Shown here: positions 15,402 through 24,066 of the stretch, one piece after another
Position numbering within the stretch: the stretch's first letter is position 1
How the letters are laid out: each line of letters opens with the position of its first letter
NCBI GenBank assembly: GCA_016184115.1
Contig: JACPDH010000006.1
Coordinates: 1 to 33,144 of the forward strand
From: Acidobacteriota bacterium
Lineage (GTDB): Bacteria; Acidobacteriota; Thermoanaerobaculia; Gp7-AA8
DNA: 33,144 bases
Direction of reading: 5' to 3'
Translations under genes and position numbers: made by a program
The notes under the pieces: generated by a model
Database searches by the model: none
Seen by the model: only the letters and a program-made list of their open reading frames with translations
Told to the model about the DNA's origin: nothing

Positions 15402-15789
15402 GGTGCCGACATAATCGGTCGCGAATCGGTCTGGGTGGTGGGCGAGTAGGTCATCTCCTCGTGGCTGTTCAGGGCACGTTGGTGGGGTCAGGTCTCGAAC
15501 CTGTACTTTTGTCGTGCCAAAGTACAGGTTCGAGGCCTGATACGCATATGGGCATACCTAACGCGTGGGCTGGCAGCTTCGCGGATGAGGGACGTGCCGG
15601 AGGCACGAATCACCACTCTATGCGACGATTGAGTTGCGAGCCAATGGGGGCAGATCGAGACAATGGAAGATCCCGGAGTTGCTAACGGTGGGCTCGAAAT
15701 CCTCGCCGGGATGGCGGGCGGGGCGTCGAAGGGCGCGCCGAACGGAAACGGGACAGACTTCGAATTCTTCATTTTTCCGACCTGACCCC
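15334..15789. mobile_element. Non-autonomous REP/RAYT-derived element, copy 1
   Basis: 456 bp with perfect 29-bp terminal inverted repeats: 15334-15362, beginning GGGGTCAGGTCGGAAAAATG, and its exact complement at 15761-15789. The stretch from about 15373 to 15480 aligns with the DNA 3' of the RAYT gene (13224-13330, including its stop region), so the element looks like a deletion derivative. Inside is a hairpin with perfect 15-bp arms TCGAACCTGTACTTT (15495-15509) and its complement (15519-15533), itself preceded by GGGGTCAGGTC. It encodes no transposase. It is nearly identical to 19664-20120. Confidence 0.88.
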
Positions 15790-15935
15790 ACGCGCTTGCG
15801 GACCCCACGCTCTTGCGCGAGTGACGCGGCCTGACGGAGGCGTGACGCAGAAAGCGGCGTCGTGATGCGTGTCACCACGCGGGCTGATCTTGGCTCGTAT
15901 CGTGGGGGAGGCAACCTCTGCCTTGGAGAAACTCA

Positions 15936-17021
15936 ATGCTCCAGTTACTGTTGCGCCGTTTTCTTCCCGTCGTCGCCTCAATCTGCGTTGCCAATACCGC
16001 GCTGGCGGCGTCGCTCTCCGAGTACCTGACGACCCGTGGCCAGCGCCCAAACGAGTACATCCTCGCAAAGCTCGGCGACCACCGGATCGTGATTGCGGGC
16101 GAGAACCACTGGCAGTTTCGCGACGTCGAGCTTATCGCTTCCCTCGTGCCGGAGCTGCGCGCGCGCGGGATCGCGCTGGCGATGGAAACGCTTCAGGCGT
16201 CGAGTCAGGGCGACATTGACGCCTTGCTCGCGGCGCCGGAGTGGGATGAGGGACGCGCGAACGCGATCCTGCGTGCAGCAAACTGGCCGTACGTGCAGTA
16301 CCGCGACATCCTTCACGAGGTCTGGAAAACGAATCGCGCTCCAATCGACTGCGCCCCGCTTCGCATCATCGCGCTTGGCCCGCCAGGGGATTTTCGGGAG
16401 AAGAAGATCCGCTACGACGAGTTCATGGTCGATCAGCTTCGCGACTGGCTTCGCGACAGTGAGCATGGTGTGCTCGTGTACTGTGGCATGCATCACGCCT
16501 TTACCCGCTTCCAGCAGGTCGATCGGATGATCGACGGGCGTGCGGCACAGTTCATGGACCGATTCGGAAATCGCCTCTGGCGGGAGTACGGCGAGGATGT
16601 GTTCCTCGTTGCGCTGCACAAGGCAGACGGGTGCGGAGGCTGGGGGCGACCGTTCGGTACTCTCTGTGCGCCGATGGGTGGACTGATCGACTGCGCCGCC
16701 TCGGCTTCAGGATCGCAGCCGGTCGCGTTCGACGTGGCCGCGTCGCCGATTGCGGAGTTGAAGTTCCCGGTCGAAAGCTTCTACGCAATCGGCCATCCGT
16801 TCGCGCGATTCATCGACTTCGCAGATGGCTATATCTGGTTCGGACCGGTCGACGAGATCGGTATGGTCGATCTGATTCCCTTGGCTGAGCTCGACCCAGC
16901 CGAAGTGGTTAAGGCGGAGAGCGCCGAGAGATGGCGTATGCGGGTTGAGGATTTCGCGAATCCCACAAAGCGGACGAGCTGGGGATCGCTCGCGAAGTGG
17001 CGCGACGGTTGCGCGAAGTAG
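15936..17021 (+). CDS. Exported ChaN/Tiki-superfamily protein
   Basis: A 361-residue protein with a signal peptide (residues 1-24, hydrophobic FLPVVASICVANTALA, cut at ALA-AS). The mature part has the hallmarks of the Tiki/ChaN/EreA-like superfamily: IVIAGENHW (51-59, with Glu56 and His58), a conserved Glu84 in ALAMETLQ and VYCGMHHAF (181-189, with His186). Members are metal- or haem-binding enzymes or hydrolases in the envelope; the exact substrate cannot be read. GGAG at 15925-15928 lies upstream of ATG 15936. The gene converges with the beta-helix gene, with seven bases between their stop codons. Confidence 0.75.
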   Translation: MLQLLLRRFLPVVASICVANTALAASLSEYLTTRGQRPNEYILAKLGDHRIVIAGENHWQFRDVELIASLVPELRARGIALAMETLQASSQGDIDALLAAPEWDEGRANAILRAANWPYVQYRDILHEVWKTNRAPIDCAPLRIIALGPPGDFREKKIRYDEFMVDQLRDWLRDSEHGVLVYCGMHHAFTRFQQVDRMIDGRAAQFMDRFGNRLWREYGEDVFLVALHKADGCGGWGRPFGTLCAPMGGLIDCAASASGSQPVAFDVAASPIAELKFPVESFYAIGHPFARFIDFADGYIWFGPVDEIGMVDLIPLAELDPAEVVKAESAERWRMRVEDFANPTKRTSWGSLAKWRDGCAK

Positions 17022-17028
17022 GAGTTCG

Positions 17029-18756
17029 CTACGGTCGAGTGGGGTGGCGCCGCGTCGGCGCTTCGACGGGAAGCGTCAGCGTCGACGAGCCGTTCGCGGT
17101 GACGGGATCGGGTTCGCCTCCATCGTTGATCGCCGTCGCCACGTTCGTGACCTCCTGGCCGGAGTCTGCAGTTACGACGAGCTCGAGCCTGATGCGTCGC
17201 TGCGCACCGGGCGGAAGGCCGCCGAAGGAGCACTCGTGAAATACACCGAGGTAACAGTCACCGCTCGTCGTCAAGGCTCGGACGATCTGCGCTCCTGAAG
17301 GAGGGAGGTTCTTCAATCGGACGGACCCGGACGGCGCCGGACCATTGTTGACGATCTCTACGTCGATCGTGAATTGCTCACGCGGGCGCAGTTTCGTGCG
17401 CGACGGCGTCTGCCGAAGAGATAGATCGGCACGCGTTTCCGTGGACGAGGATACGAGCACGCAGCGGCCCGCCTCAGACGTGCCTTCTGGGCCTGTTGCC
17501 GTAGCTGCGATTGCGCCGGGAGGTGCGCCGCCGTCGTAGACGATGTCGAACCGCGCAATCCCTTGCTCGTCAGTCGTCACGTTACGCGCGCCCCGGGGAG
17601 ACGACGACTCTCCGAACGAGCCTTCACACCATGGCGCGCCGATCGGCTCGAGCTTGTAATCGGTGTTCGGAGCGCTGGAAAGCGTCCCGATGAAGCGCGT
17701 CGAATGGCCGTTCGTGATGACCTCGTCGAGGATCGGGTAGTTTTGAAAGCCGTTCGGACCGCTGTCGGCGTCCGTCGAATCGTTAGGCGTGGCGCCATCC
17801 CCGGCTAGATCGATCGGGAGTCCGCCATTCTCGCCGATCCAGGTCGACTCGATCACGCTCGACCCCGACGTGACCCGGATCCCGTCGCCGCCGTTCCCAC
17901 GCACATCGTTCCCGCTGATGACGTTCGATTCGCCAGCCAGCTCGATTCCGTGTGACGCGTTCCCCTTCTTGGCGCCCCAGTCGACGACTCCTACATAGTT
18001 CCCGAACACGAGGTTGGAATCGCCGTGCACGACGATACCCACGCCGCCGTTCGACTCGACCTCGTTGCCGGTCGTCGGGCAGAGGACGTAGCACGGCCAC
18101 GCGCCGACAAGGTTCGAGGCCGACTGCTCGACGACGATCCCGTCGCCGCGGTTTCCTGGCCCGCGGCCTATGCGGTTGGAGTACGCCTCGTGCCCACCAC
18201 CGCCATGGAACACCATTCCGTCGTCGGCACCAGCGACGTGATTCGAGTAGAGCATGCATTCCCGCGCGTTCATAAGAACGATTCCAGATCCGCCGATCGG
18301 AATCACCTCTTCGGTCGGCTGCCCCGAGAGCTCGGTCAGTCCCACCACACAATTCGACACCGACACAGTGGCTGCATCGCGAATCTCGATCCCATGTCCG
18401 GGAACGCCGAAGATCACGAGCCCGGAGATGACGCAGTGGTCCGCGATCACGGTGAGTCCGTTGCCGGCCGAGAGCTTTCGACCGTCGATTCGGACCTGAT
18501 CGACTGGCGCACGAAGTGTGACGGCATCTTCGATGGGAGGCAGGGGCGTGGCCAGCTCGATCGTGAGTGGCGACACCGTCGTGGGGAATGTGATCACGTC
18601 AGGGCCTGGTGTGGCGTTCGCGTCGAGAATCGCTTGCCGCAGCGTTCCGCTACCGGCGTCATTTGACGAATTCACCGTGAAATTCGCGCCCGAAGCGACG
18701 ATCGGCGTGATGGCAAACGCGAGAGCAAGGCGCACGTTTCGAAATGGAAAGATCAC
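17029..18756 (-). CDS. Secreted right-handed beta-helix protein with C-terminal DUF11-type domain
   Basis: A 575-residue protein starting at GTG 18756. A signal peptide (residues about 1-24, LALAFAITPIVASGA) is followed by a CSLREA-type opening NSSNDAGSGTLRQAILDANA (29-48) and then many short Asn/Gly-rich turns (NGGVGIVVHGDSN, GIELAGESNVISGN) typical of parallel beta-helix, pectate lyase-like or adhesin-like folds. Residues about 443-560 resemble DUF11/CARDB surface domains (ADLSLRQTP, VEIVNNGPAPSG). The frame is open far upstream into the cyclase remnant, but the signal peptide and a consensus -10 box fix this start. Probably a cell-surface or secreted protein; enzymatic activity is uncertain. 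Confidence 0.82.
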   Translation of the reverse strand: MIFPFRNVRLALAFAITPIVASGANFTVNSSNDAGSGTLRQAILDANATPGPDVITFPTTVSPLTIELATPLPPIEDAVTLRAPVDQVRIDGRKLSAGNGLTVIADHCVISGLVIFGVPGHGIEIRDAATVSVSNCVVGLTELSGQPTEEVIPIGGSGIVLMNARECMLYSNHVAGADDGMVFHGGGGHEAYSNRIGRGPGNRGDGIVVEQSASNLVGAWPCYVLCPTTGNEVESNGGVGIVVHGDSNLVFGNYVGVVDWGAKKGNASHGIELAGESNVISGNDVRGNGGDGIRVTSGSSVIESTWIGENGGLPIDLAGDGATPNDSTDADSGPNGFQNYPILDEVITNGHSTRFIGTLSSAPNTDYKLEPIGAPWCEGSFGESSSPRGARNVTTDEQGIARFDIVYDGGAPPGAIAATATGPEGTSEAGRCVLVSSSTETRADLSLRQTPSRTKLRPREQFTIDVEIVNNGPAPSGSVRLKNLPPSGAQIVRALTTSGDCYLGVFHECSFGGLPPGAQRRIRLELVVTADSGQEVTNVATAINDGGEPDPVTANGSSTLTLPVEAPTRRHPTRP

Positions 18757-18762
18757 AGGAGA

Positions 18763-18768
18763 ATTATA
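18763..18768 (-). promoter_or_regulatory. Consensus -10 box close to the beta-helix start codon
   Basis: TATAAT on the minus strand ends six bases before GTG 18756, so a transcript would start at the codon itself. No convincing -35 box is seen and there is no ribosome-binding site, which suggests a leaderless message. Confidence 0.5.
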
Positions 18769-18869
18769 GTGCGGGAGATCGGTGAGGCGGGCTCCGAGTG
18801 TTCTCGGTTGGCTCACGCTCGAAATGCGTGAAACGTCTCGTTGCGACTCCACGCAGCACGACGCATGAA

Positions 18870-19614
18870 TCAGGGTTCCGGTCGCGCAACGGCTTTGCGC
18901 CCCGTCAGCAGGAAGAGCGGCATCGGCCCCAGACTCTTGGCCTCGATCGTTCCTAGCGCCTCGAATTCGAAATCGTCCTCGAGCAGCGCTAGGGTTTCGT
19001 CCCTCACCTGGATCGCGCCCGGAATTCCGTGCGATTCCATGCGCGATGCTGTATTGACCGTGTCTCCCCAGAGGTCGTAGATGAACTTCTTCGTGCCGAT
19101 CACTCCGGCGACCGCAGGGCCACTGTGAATCCCGATTCGTAGCGCGAGCGGTTGCCGGGCGCTTGTCCTGTGACATCCGTAACGCAACTTCGCCGCCGAC
19201 GACCGCATGGTCCGCCCGAGGACTCAGAATCCCGCCAGCGACCATGTACGAGTCGCCCATTGTTTTGATCTTCTCGAGCCCGTACTGTGCAGTCAGGTTG
19301 TCGAACCGGCTGAACACGTCGTTGAGGAACACCACGACGTCTTCCGGCGGAAGCGTCGCCGACATCTTCGTGTAGTTGACGACGTCGGCGAAGAGGACGG
19401 TCACGCTCTCGAAGCGGTCGGCAATGACGCGACTATCCTCCTTGAGCCGCGCCGCAGTCGGCCCGGGTAGTACGTTGAGCAGCAGCAAGTCCGACTTCGC
19501 ACGCTCCGCCTCCAGTGCGGCTTCCGCACGTTGGGCGAGTGAGAGCGAGTAAATGACGAACCCGATCGCGATGATGTAGGCGTTCGATGCGTGGACGAGG
19601 TTCAGCCGGGTGGG
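18870..19614 (-). pseudogene. Adenylate/guanylate cyclase, truncated and frameshifted
   Basis: A class III cyclase remnant. From 19614 downward it reads a membrane helix (AYIIAIGFVIYSLSLAQ), a coiled linker, LLLNVLPGPTAARLK, then the catalytic domain with VTVLFADVVNYTKMSA (metal Asp), EKIKTMGDSYMVAGG (second metal Asp) and VALRM. Near 19160-19180 the frame changes and some residues are missing; the rest continues in another frame as LALRIGIHSGPAVAGVIGTK, then DLWGDTVNTASRMESHG and a normal end at 18870. The N-terminal membrane region is cut off at about 19614 by the REP element and G-rich array at 19605-20120. It cannot yield a normal cyclase. Confidence 0.85.
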
Positions 19615-19625
19615 GTCAGCCGGGT

Positions 19626-20120
19626 GGGGTCAGGTCGGAAAAATGAAGAATTCGGAACCCGGTGGGGTCAGGTCGGAAAAATGAAGAATTCGCGCAGGTT
19701 GGCTCAGGTCGGAAGAATGAAAGATTCGTGAGGCGCCGACATAATCGGTCGCGAATCGGTCTGGGTGGTGGGCGAGTAGGTCATCTCCTCATGGCTGGTC
19801 AGGGCACGTCGGTGGGGTCAGGTCTCGAACCTGTACTCTAGTCGTGCCAAAGTACAGGTTCGAGGCCTGATACGCATATGGGCATACCTAACGTGCGGGC
19901 TAGCAGCTTCGCGGATTAGGGAGGTGCCGGAGGCACGAATCACCACTCTATGCGACGATTGAGTTGCGAGCCAATGGGGGCAGATCGAGACAATGGAAGA
20001 TCCCGGAGTTGCTAACGGTGGGCTCGAAATCCTCGCCGGGATGGACGGGTGGGGCGTCGAAGGGCGCGCCGAACGGAAACGGGACAGACTTCGAATTCTT
20101 CATTTTTCCGACCTGACCCC
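19626..20120. mobile_element. Non-autonomous REP/RAYT-derived element, copy 2
   Basis: The core is 19664-20120 (457 bp), with the 29-bp end at 19664-19692 and its exact complement at 20092-20120. An extra direct copy of the end lies at 19626-19654. The internal sequence is nearly identical to 15334-15789, including the hairpin at 19825-19863, whose left arm has one mismatch. It is in the same orientation as copy 1, 4.3 kb away, and abuts the truncated cyclase. Confidence 0.88.
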
Positions 20121-20155
20121 ACGCTTGGACCCCACGCTTGCTGACCCCACGCTCC
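20121..20155. repeat. C-rich tandem units at the right edge of copy 2
   Basis: GACCCCACGCTT-type units repeat about three times directly after the inverted end. Copy 1 has two such units (15784-15811). Confidence 0.65.
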
Positions 20156-20183
20156 GAGCTCCTGCATTCGCTCGCAGAAGCGT
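20156..20183 (-). pseudogene. Fragment of a RAYT gene
   Basis: 28 bp match 13666-13693 inside the RAYT gene with one difference, in the same reading frame (RFCERMQ followed by LA or LG). It sits right after copy 2 and suggests that a second, now mostly deleted, transposase gene accompanied this element. Confidence 0.55.
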
Positions 20184-20352
20184 CGCCGGCAGCGAGCCGG
20201 AGGAACAACCGTCGGCGACGGTTTCACTTCGAACGGCGCGCCGGCCGATTCGAGTATTCTCAGGACGATCATCGACATTGGCGGGATCCCTGAGGGCGCG
20301 TCATTGAGAAGACCGCTTCGACCTCGGATTCGCCGGTCGTCACGGGGGCGCG

Positions 20353-22128
20353 ATGAAGAAGACGTTGTTGTGCATGTTGCTGCCGGTCATTACGTGGAGT
20401 CTCTTCGCCGACGAGGCCCCGGACCTTCGCGCGGCGCGCGGTCTGTTCGAGAAGAATCTCGATGCGATCGTCCGTCATGACCGCGATGCCTACGCCGCGA
20501 CGTACGTTCACGACTCGCGATTCGCCGTCGCGACACAGTCGCGCCTCGACCGCGACGCGGCGTCGTTTTTCGGCGGCGAGCCGGGCTGGCCCGACACATT
20601 CGAAGCGACCGATCTCGATCTCGTGCGCGTCGCGCCCGGAGTCGTCTATGGCACCTACCGCTATCGCATCACATACGAAGACGGCGAGCACGCCGGCATC
20701 GCGCAGCGGCTCTTCATCGAAACGAGCGGCGGCTGGAAGATCGCCGTCACCGGCGCCGTCGATTCGCCGCCGGGCACTCCGCCTCCGCCGCGCGCGATCG
20801 TCGGAGCGACGCTCGTCGATGGCCGTGGCGGAGCGCCGGTCGCGAACGCGAACGTCGTCATTCGCAGCGGCCGCATCGACTGCGCCGGCACGGCTGCGCA
20901 ATGCCCCGTCCCCGAGGGAATCGAAGTGACGGACGCGAAAGGGATGTGGCTGACGCCTGGGCTCATCGATGCGCACGTTCATTTCTCGCAGACCGGGTGG
21001 GCAGACGGCCGCCCCGACGCGCTCGACGTCCGGGCCTCACATCCATACGAGAGGGTCGAAGCGGAGCTCGAGGCTCATCCCGAACGATACGCGCGGAGCT
21101 ACATCTGCTCCGGTGTGACCTCGGTGTTCGACGTCGGCGGATATCCGTGGACGCTTCGTCTCGCCGAGCGATTCAAGAGCGACACGCTCGCGCCGCGCGT
21201 CGTCGCGGCAGGGCCGCTGCTCTCGACTCTCGACCACTGGCTGAACCTCGCCGCCGAACGTCAGTTCATCGCGATCACGACGGAGGAGACCGCGCAATTA
21301 GGGGTGCGATATCTGGTCTCGAAGGGAGCGAAGGCGATCAAGGTGTGGTACATCGTCTCGCCCGATCTGCCGGTCGAGAAGAACGCTGCGGTCGTCGCTG
21401 CCGCAGGCGATGAGGCGCAGCGAGCGCGACTACCGTTGATCGTTCACGCGACCGGACTCGCCGAGGCGAAGGCGTCGCTGAGGGCGGGAGCAAAGGTGTT
21501 CGTGCACAGCGTCGAGGATTTGCCGCTCGACCAGGAGTTCCTCGACCTTGCGAAGCAGAACGGCACGATCGTGATCCCGACGTTGACGGTCATCGATGGC
21601 TACGTCCGGATGTTTCGCGGCGTCGCCGACCGCAAGGCGCCCTCGGTGGACGACCCAAATCACTGCGTCGATCGCGCAACGCTTGCGCGGGTCGCCGAGA
21701 CCGCGACGGTCGACGCGAGTCTCGTGAAGGCGGAGAACCTTGCGAGGCGTGAGGCGCGTCAGGCGCGGTTCAACAAGGTGACGCGCGAGAACCTCGCAAC
21801 GCTTGTCCGGGCCGGCATCCCGATCGCGACCGGGACGGATGCGGGGAATCCTCTGACGCTGCACGGGCCGGCGATCTACGCGGAGATGGAGGCGATGCAG
21901 GCGTCGGGTATGACGCCGATGCAGGTCATCGTCGCATCGACCGCGACCGCGAGTCGCGCGATGGGAACCGATGCCGAGACCGGCACGATCGAAAAGGGCA
22001 AAGCCGCCGACCTCGTACTTCTCGGTGCCGATCCGACGAAGGACGTTTCGAACTTCCGCCGCATCCGCTTCGTCGTGCGCGCCGGCGAGATTCGGGACAT
22101 CGCGTACCTGAGCAAGCTCGCGGAGTGA
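20353..22128 (+). CDS. Exported amidohydrolase with N-terminal NTF2/SnoaL-like domain
   Basis: A 591-residue protein with a signal peptide (1-19). Residues about 22-135 form an NTF2-like (DUF4440/SnoaL) domain. The rest is an imidazolonepropionase-like metal-dependent amidohydrolase: IVGATLVDGRGG (149-160), the metal motif LIDAHVHFS (204-212, His208 and His210), Lys330 in KAIKVWYI as a candidate bridging residue, His365 (IVHATG), His385 (FVHSVED) and Asp496 (ATGTDAGNP). All expected ligands are present, so it should be an active hydrolase of an amide, ester or lactone; the substrate is unknown. Such enzymes often act on peptides (prolidase-like) when exported. No operon partner is visible. 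Confidence 0.9.
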   Translation: MKKTLLCMLLPVITWSLFADEAPDLRAARGLFEKNLDAIVRHDRDAYAATYVHDSRFAVATQSRLDRDAASFFGGEPGWPDTFEATDLDLVRVAPGVVYGTYRYRITYEDGEHAGIAQRLFIETSGGWKIAVTGAVDSPPGTPPPPRAIVGATLVDGRGGAPVANANVVIRSGRIDCAGTAAQCPVPEGIEVTDAKGMWLTPGLIDAHVHFSQTGWADGRPDALDVRASHPYERVEAELEAHPERYARSYICSGVTSVFDVGGYPWTLRLAERFKSDTLAPRVVAAGPLLSTLDHWLNLAAERQFIAITTEETAQLGVRYLVSKGAKAIKVWYIVSPDLPVEKNAAVVAAAGDEAQRARLPLIVHATGLAEAKASLRAGAKVFVHSVEDLPLDQEFLDLAKQNGTIVIPTLTVIDGYVRMFRGVADRKAPSVDDPNHCVDRATLARVAETATVDASLVKAENLARREARQARFNKVTRENLATLVRAGIPIATGTDAGNPLTLHGPAIYAEMEAMQASGMTPMQVIVASTATASRAMGTDAETGTIEKGKAADLVLLGADPTKDVSNFRRIRFVVRAGEIRDIAYLSKLAE

Positions 22129-22201
22129 GCCGAGGAGGGGGGAGTGCGCACGACACGGCGCGGTCAGTGGCCATCCTGGCCGAGCCTGCCGTTAGGCGCA
22201 T

Positions 22202-22265
22202 TTCTCGCAGCCCTTCGTCGTGAGACGAGCCACTATCGGCTGTCGCAGCAGCAGGGCTGCGAGAA
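22202..22265. other. Hairpin between convergent genes
   Basis: TTCTCGCAGCCCT (22202-22214) pairs with AGGGCTGCGAGAA (22253-22265), a 13-bp perfect stem with a 38-base loop, between two convergent genes. There is no T-tract, so a role as a terminator is only possible. The rest of 22129-22428 holds nothing recognisable. Confidence 0.55.
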
Positions 22266-22428
22266 GCGCGGGTAATGCGCAGGCACGCGCTCTCCCTGGG
22301 TTTGCGAGCCGCGTTGATCCCTTGGATCATGCCGCGGCCCGGCTTCGTCGAACCGATGTCGCGTCGTTGTTTGCCGCGCTCGAACGCTCTCGTGTGGAAC
22401 GAGGCGTCTCCGCCGAGGCGGCCGCCGT

Positions 22429-23688
22429 TCAAGGTTCGAGCGCGTAGACCGTACCCTGTTCCGCGCCGACGAACAGCGCGACACCATCGCCTCCGATGCT
22501 TCGGATACAACCATCGAGGCTCAACGTCCACGCCGGTTCGCCGTCTGTTGCATGAACCGCGATGAGCGTTCCGTCGCACATGCCGGCCAGCACGGTCGTG
22601 TTCCTGACGTAGGGTTGTTCCGACGACGGTTTCGACGAGAGCGGTACGATCCAGAGTGGCTTACCGGCGCGCACCGCTGCGATTGCTCCGCTACCGTCGG
22701 CGCGGGAAAGAAACAGATACACGGTGTCTCCGATGACGAGCGGTCTGCCGATCGGCACACCCGTCAGCTCTGAATACACGCTGAGGACGCCTTTTCGACC
22801 GGAGAGGCGGTACAAGCGCTGATCGTCCGACCCGACGAGGATGTCGTGTCCGAAGATGACTGGTGGCGTTGATGCAGGCGCAGGTAGTTCGTGTCTCCAA
22901 CGAATCTTGCCGGATTGAGATATCGAGTAGACGGCGTTGTCTCGGCCAACTGTGAATAGCTGCCGGCCTGAGGCGACGATCCACTTGGGCAATTCGCACG
23001 GGATGTTGGCCTTGTTCAACGCGACGCTGCCTTGGGAACGACCGGTCGCCAACTCGAATCTCGCCCAGCCGCCGTCGATCCGACCGACCCAACCCGATGA
23101 GCCTACTCGCACAATGTTGGTCGACAACCCGACTTCGGACGGAAGTTTCCATTCAATCGCGCCAGTTTTCACACTAAATGCGTAGACGTGGCCAATTCCA
23201 TCGTTTGTACAGCTGTGATCCGTCGCTACGAGAATTCTCGATCCGTCGACGAGTGGATCACCATGAAAGCTCGTCTGCCTGCCGTCTTGCCGAATGTCGT
23301 ACTGCCATCGCGCGAGGCCGGACGCTTTCTCCAGAGCGTAGAACGTGCCGCCACATGAACCGATGAAGACCGTGTCGCCCACGACCGTAGGCGTAGCGAA
23401 GACTCAGCCCCCGGTGTCGAACTGCCATGCCTTTCGTGGAGCAAGTTGGTCGGCGACTACCGCGGAGTGGACTAGGACTCTGCGCGGTACAAAATCACCC
23501 GGCTGCGAACGTGGTGTCGGCGGCCCAGATTCGGTCGAATCTTCGTCACGTAGAGCCACTACGCTCCTCAGATTCGGTCGAATCTGGGCTCGCCGCTCCA
23601 CGTTCTCGCTGTCGGGCGTTTCTACCGCGCAGACTCCTAGCGCGGCGATCGCCACGACGGTGCTGCAGATGAAGCGATTGGGCTTCAT
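22429..23688 (-). pseudogene. PQQ-type beta-propeller protein interrupted by an in-frame TGA
   Basis: An exported propeller protein. Residues 1-20 form a signal peptide (FICSTVVAIAALGVCA). Propeller blades start at KAWQFDTGG, meet a TGA at 23404-23406, and continue in the same frame as VFATPTVVGDTVFIGSCGG and GTFYALEKASGLARW to the stop at 22429, with several blades of the G-x-x-YAL type. Both halves fit one domain, so this is a single base change, readthrough or an assembly error. Residues about 17-72 consist of a large palindrome (23473-23640) not expected in the family. The gene lies 18 bases after 23707-24066 and probably shares its transcript. Confidence 0.8.
23473..23640. repeat. ~168-bp palindrome inside a coding region
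   Basis: The inverted repeat is centred near 23556. Inner landmarks are CCCAGATTCG (23524-23533) with CGAATCTGGG (23579-23588), and CGTAG with CTACG around the centre. Outer landmarks are CTGCGCGGTA (about 23480-23489) and TACCGCGCAG (about 23623-23632). AGATTCGGTCGAATCT occurs twice in the same sense. Minus- and plus-strand translations are related: both contain CAV, AQIR-NLR, a DS-ESG motif and PRR-L in the same order. Confidence 0.8.
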
Positions 23689-23706
23689 GGGTAACCGCCA
23701 ACGTGT

Positions 23707-24066
23707 TCAGTCTTCCAGCGTCTGGCCCTTCGACTGCAGAGGGTACACGATTTGGTGCGTGGAGAAGTTTTCGAACTGTCCGTACGGTGCGATTCCGATG
23801 GTTGCGCCGTCAGCCAGCCGGTTGTCGAGGATGCGTTCATCCTCCAGCACTCGCACGAGCTCCGATATGAACGGTTCTGGCGAAGAGATTGCGAACGCAA
23901 TGAACATCGCATCGGAATTACGCGCGTATCCGAATCCGTCCTCGACCACTTCAGTGCCGAGCCGGTTGGAGAGGGCGGCGACCAGCTCCCAGCGGATGTC
24001 GATTTCGGGGTTCTCGAGCTTCGATGGGTCGAGGCGAACCACCACGCTATGGACTGCGTTTGTCAT
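23707..24066 (-). CDS. Uncharacterised 119-residue protein
   Basis: No family is recognised. The protein is small, soluble and acidic, with alternating strand and helix segments (VHSVVVRLDPSKLENPEID, WELVAALSNRLGTEVVEDGF) and no signal peptide or membrane segment. GAGGAG precedes ATG 24066 by six bases, a strong ribosome-binding site, which supports a real gene. It is the first gene of a short minus-strand pair with the PQQ-propeller gene 18 bases downstream. The context gives no function. Confidence 0.75.
   Translation of the reverse strand: MTNAVHSVVVRLDPSKLENPEIDIRWELVAALSNRLGTEVVEDGFGYARNSDAMFIAFAISSPEPFISELVRVLEDERILDNRLADGATIGIAPYGQFENFSTHQIVYPLQSKGQTLED

Noticed and set aside
13315-20183. 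Retron or diversity-generating element linked to the repeats
   Set aside because: No reverse transcriptase or template/variable repeat pair is visible anywhere in the window.
23404-23406. TGA as a selenocysteine codon
   Set aside because: No SECIS-like hairpin is seen right after the codon, and the propeller position is not a redox site.
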